Assembly (NCBI GenBank): GCA_900769145.1
Contig: CAAGFN010000168.1
Location: 1 to 6,662, forward strand
DNA: 6,662 nt
Direction: 5' to 3'
Source: Rikenellaceae bacterium
Lineage (GTDB): Bacteria > Bacteroidota > Bacteroidia > Bacteroidales > UBA932
Every line of letters starts with the position of its first letter. Position 1 is the first letter of the stretch. Of the stretch, positions 5,750 through 6,662 are shown piece after piece. Position numbers and translations under genes: made by a program. The notes below the pieces were generated by a model. That model saw nothing but the letters and a program-made list of their open reading frames with translations, ran no database searches and was not told the origin of the DNA.

Positions 5750-5755
5750 AATAAG

Positions 5756-5989
5756 ATGGAGATTGACACCACAAATATGTGTTCTCACCTGAAGAGAAAA
5801 CTCTTCGAGGAGGAAGGGCCATACCACAAGATATGGCTTGCGCTGCAGGCGGACAACGAATTGACGGCCATAGTTCGCAGCCGCCAGCTGCATATCTACC
5901 GAAACGGCAAGAAGGTCTTGATACTCGCAGGGAAGGCCGCTCCTAAGGTTTTGATGGAGGATAGAATCAATGACAGCTTAAAAATGTGA
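5756..5989 (+). CDS. Small conserved-looking protein of unknown function (77 aa)
   Basis: I do not recognise this family. The 77-residue product is basic and soluble, with no signal peptide or membrane segment. Residues about 8-30 (CSHLKRKLFEEEGPYHKIWLALQAD) should be helical. NELTAIVRSRQLHIYRNGKKVLILAG (about 34-59) alternates like a beta hairpin or small sheet, and a helical tail follows (PKVLMEDRINDSL). The shape resembles the N-terminal module of longer Bacteroidetes proteins, so it could be a stand-alone domain or a shortened gene, but the strong AGGAGG and clean stop argue for a genuine small gene. It follows the DUF5131 gene by 49 bases, and its TGA (5987-5989) overlaps the ATG of the Smr gene (TGATG), which suggests a linked function and coupled translation. 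Confidence 0.7.
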   Translation: MEIDTTNMCSHLKRKLFEEEGPYHKIWLALQADNELTAIVRSRQLHIYRNGKKVLILAGKAAPKVLMEDRINDSLKM

Positions 5990-6651
5990 TGATGAATAAG
6001 TTCAATGATTTCTCAGCTTTGAAGGCATTGAAGAAAGAAATGGTGGAAAACGATTCCTCCGGTAAGAATATCGCACCTCAGCCACAGAAACGCAGTAGAA
6101 CTGTCATCCATAAGCCAAAAGAGCCGCTTGAAGGGGAGAGGATGGCAAAAGAACTCGGCCTATGTCCCGGCTGTACGGTTACACTGATGGACTCCAATGA
6201 CAGGGGAATACTCCGTCATGTGCATAAGGACTGTGTGGAGATAGAGATTGATGGTCTTCTTTTCAAATCCGGGTTTGGTGAATTTGTAGTGAACAATGCC
6301 GAGGAAGATGCAAGGCTTCTGAGAGGTGTTGGAGGTAGCCATAAACGAAAAGAGCAAGAGTGTGACAGGCCAAAGGCCATCCCGAATGAAATATCAACAG
6401 ACTTGCATATTGAAAAGATTCCTTCCGGATATGATGCACCAAAGGGCTTTGAACTGCCATATCAGCTGGAGTATTTCAAAAGCATCTTGCAAAAGTATAT
6501 GAAGCATAGAGGGATTAAGATCTCCTTCATCCACGGAGTAGGCGACGGAATCCTACGCGATGCAATAAGAAAAGAGATAGATGAAGTATATGCCCTGAAC
6601 TGCTTCTGGACACCGGGGCCTGTCGGGGTAACGATAGTAACCATCAGATAA
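5989..6651 (+). CDS. Short Smr-domain protein (DUF2027/MutS2 C-terminal-like)
   Basis: This 220-residue protein ends in an Smr domain, the module found at the C-terminus of MutS2 and in stand-alone Smr proteins, many of which bind or cut nucleic acids. The DLH motif is TDLHIEKI (H140), and the second motif is SFIHGVGDGILRDAI (about 179-193, HGxGxG). The ending has WTPGPVGVTIVTI, where many Bacteroidetes relatives have YGxGATxV. Upstream, LCPGCTVTLMDSNDRGILRHV and VEIEIDGLLFKSGFGEFVV (about 58-101) look like the small beta-barrel that opens DUF2027 proteins, but the middle domain of that family is absent, so the protein is shorter than the usual 300-plus residues. The N-terminal 45 residues are basic and probably disordered. 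Start choice is uncertain: GTG 5986, ATG 5989 or ATG 5992; ATG 5989 overlaps the previous stop. The next gene overlaps its TAA. Confidence 0.8.
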   Translation: MMNKFNDFSALKALKKEMVENDSSGKNIAPQPQKRSRTVIHKPKEPLEGERMAKELGLCPGCTVTLMDSNDRGILRHVHKDCVEIEIDGLLFKSGFGEFVVNNAEEDARLLRGVGGSHKRKEQECDRPKAIPNEISTDLHIEKIPSGYDAPKGFELPYQLEYFKSILQKYMKHRGIKISFIHGVGDGILRDAIRKEIDEVYALNCFWTPGPVGVTIVTIR

Positions 6652-6662
6652 TGAAAGCATAC
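6651..6662 (+). CDS. Start of a further operon gene (partial)
   Basis: ATG at 6651-6653 overlaps the TAA stop of the Smr gene as TAATG and continues AAA GCA TAC (MKAY) to the edge of the window. Two of the preceding junctions in this operon use the same kind of overlap, so a further co-translated gene is plausible. Four codons give no information on function, and no ribosome site precedes it. Confidence 0.4.

Noticed and set aside
1..6662. Mobile element, CRISPR, tRNA or defence-island signature
   Set aside because: No transposase or integrase motif, terminal inverted repeats, regular direct repeats or tRNA-like folds were seen. DUF5131 occurs in phages, but its neighbours here are not phage genes.

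Overview
The window reads as chromosomal DNA of a Bacteroidales bacterium (Bacteroides/Prevotella-like; genus not resolvable). Supporting this are a BACON-domain lipoprotein, several matches to the Bacteroidetes -7 promoter element TAnnTTTG, mostly AT-rich translation starts without a Shine-Dalgarno sequence, and a small winged-helix protein of a type I associate with Bacteroides. I see no rRNA, tRNA, CRISPR array, insertion sequence or plasmid gene.

Layout. (1) 1-53: the last codons of a rightward gene, followed by a GC-rich terminator. (2) 87-639: a well-formed promoter and a secreted BACON lipoprotein. (3) About 686-721: a terminator hairpin between convergent genes. (4) 739-1494, leftward: an NADPH-dependent FMN reductase followed 18 bases later by a 59-residue winged-helix protein, probably one operon. 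(5) 1609-2601, rightward: a GNAT acetyltransferase fused to an AlaX-like aminoacyl-tRNA editing domain. (6) 2594-3772, leftward: a DUF418/YeiB-like membrane protein whose end overlaps the end of the fusion gene by 8 bases. (7) 3962 to the right edge: a tight rightward operon. It encodes an ElaA-type GNAT fused to free methionine-(R)-sulfoxide reductase, a DUF5131 (phage Gp37/Gp68-like) three-cysteine protein, an unrecognised 77-residue protein, a short Smr-domain protein, and the first four codons of another gene. Three of its four junctions are stop/start overlaps (ATGA, TGATG, TAATG).

How the genes may work together. Two separate genes fuse a GNAT domain to a quality-control enzyme: editing of mischarged tRNA in one, repair of oxidised free methionine in the other. 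Both keep their diagnostic catalytic residues. The methionine-sulfoxide-reductase fusion leads an operon with a probable metal-binding or Fe-S protein and a nucleic-acid-associated Smr protein, so a stress or damage-repair cassette is a reasonable but unproven reading. The flavin reductase nearby also has a redox theme but belongs to a separate unit. The operon from 3962 onward is the best candidate for an undescribed functional association. The individual families are known, and the novelty would lie in the fusions and the coupling.
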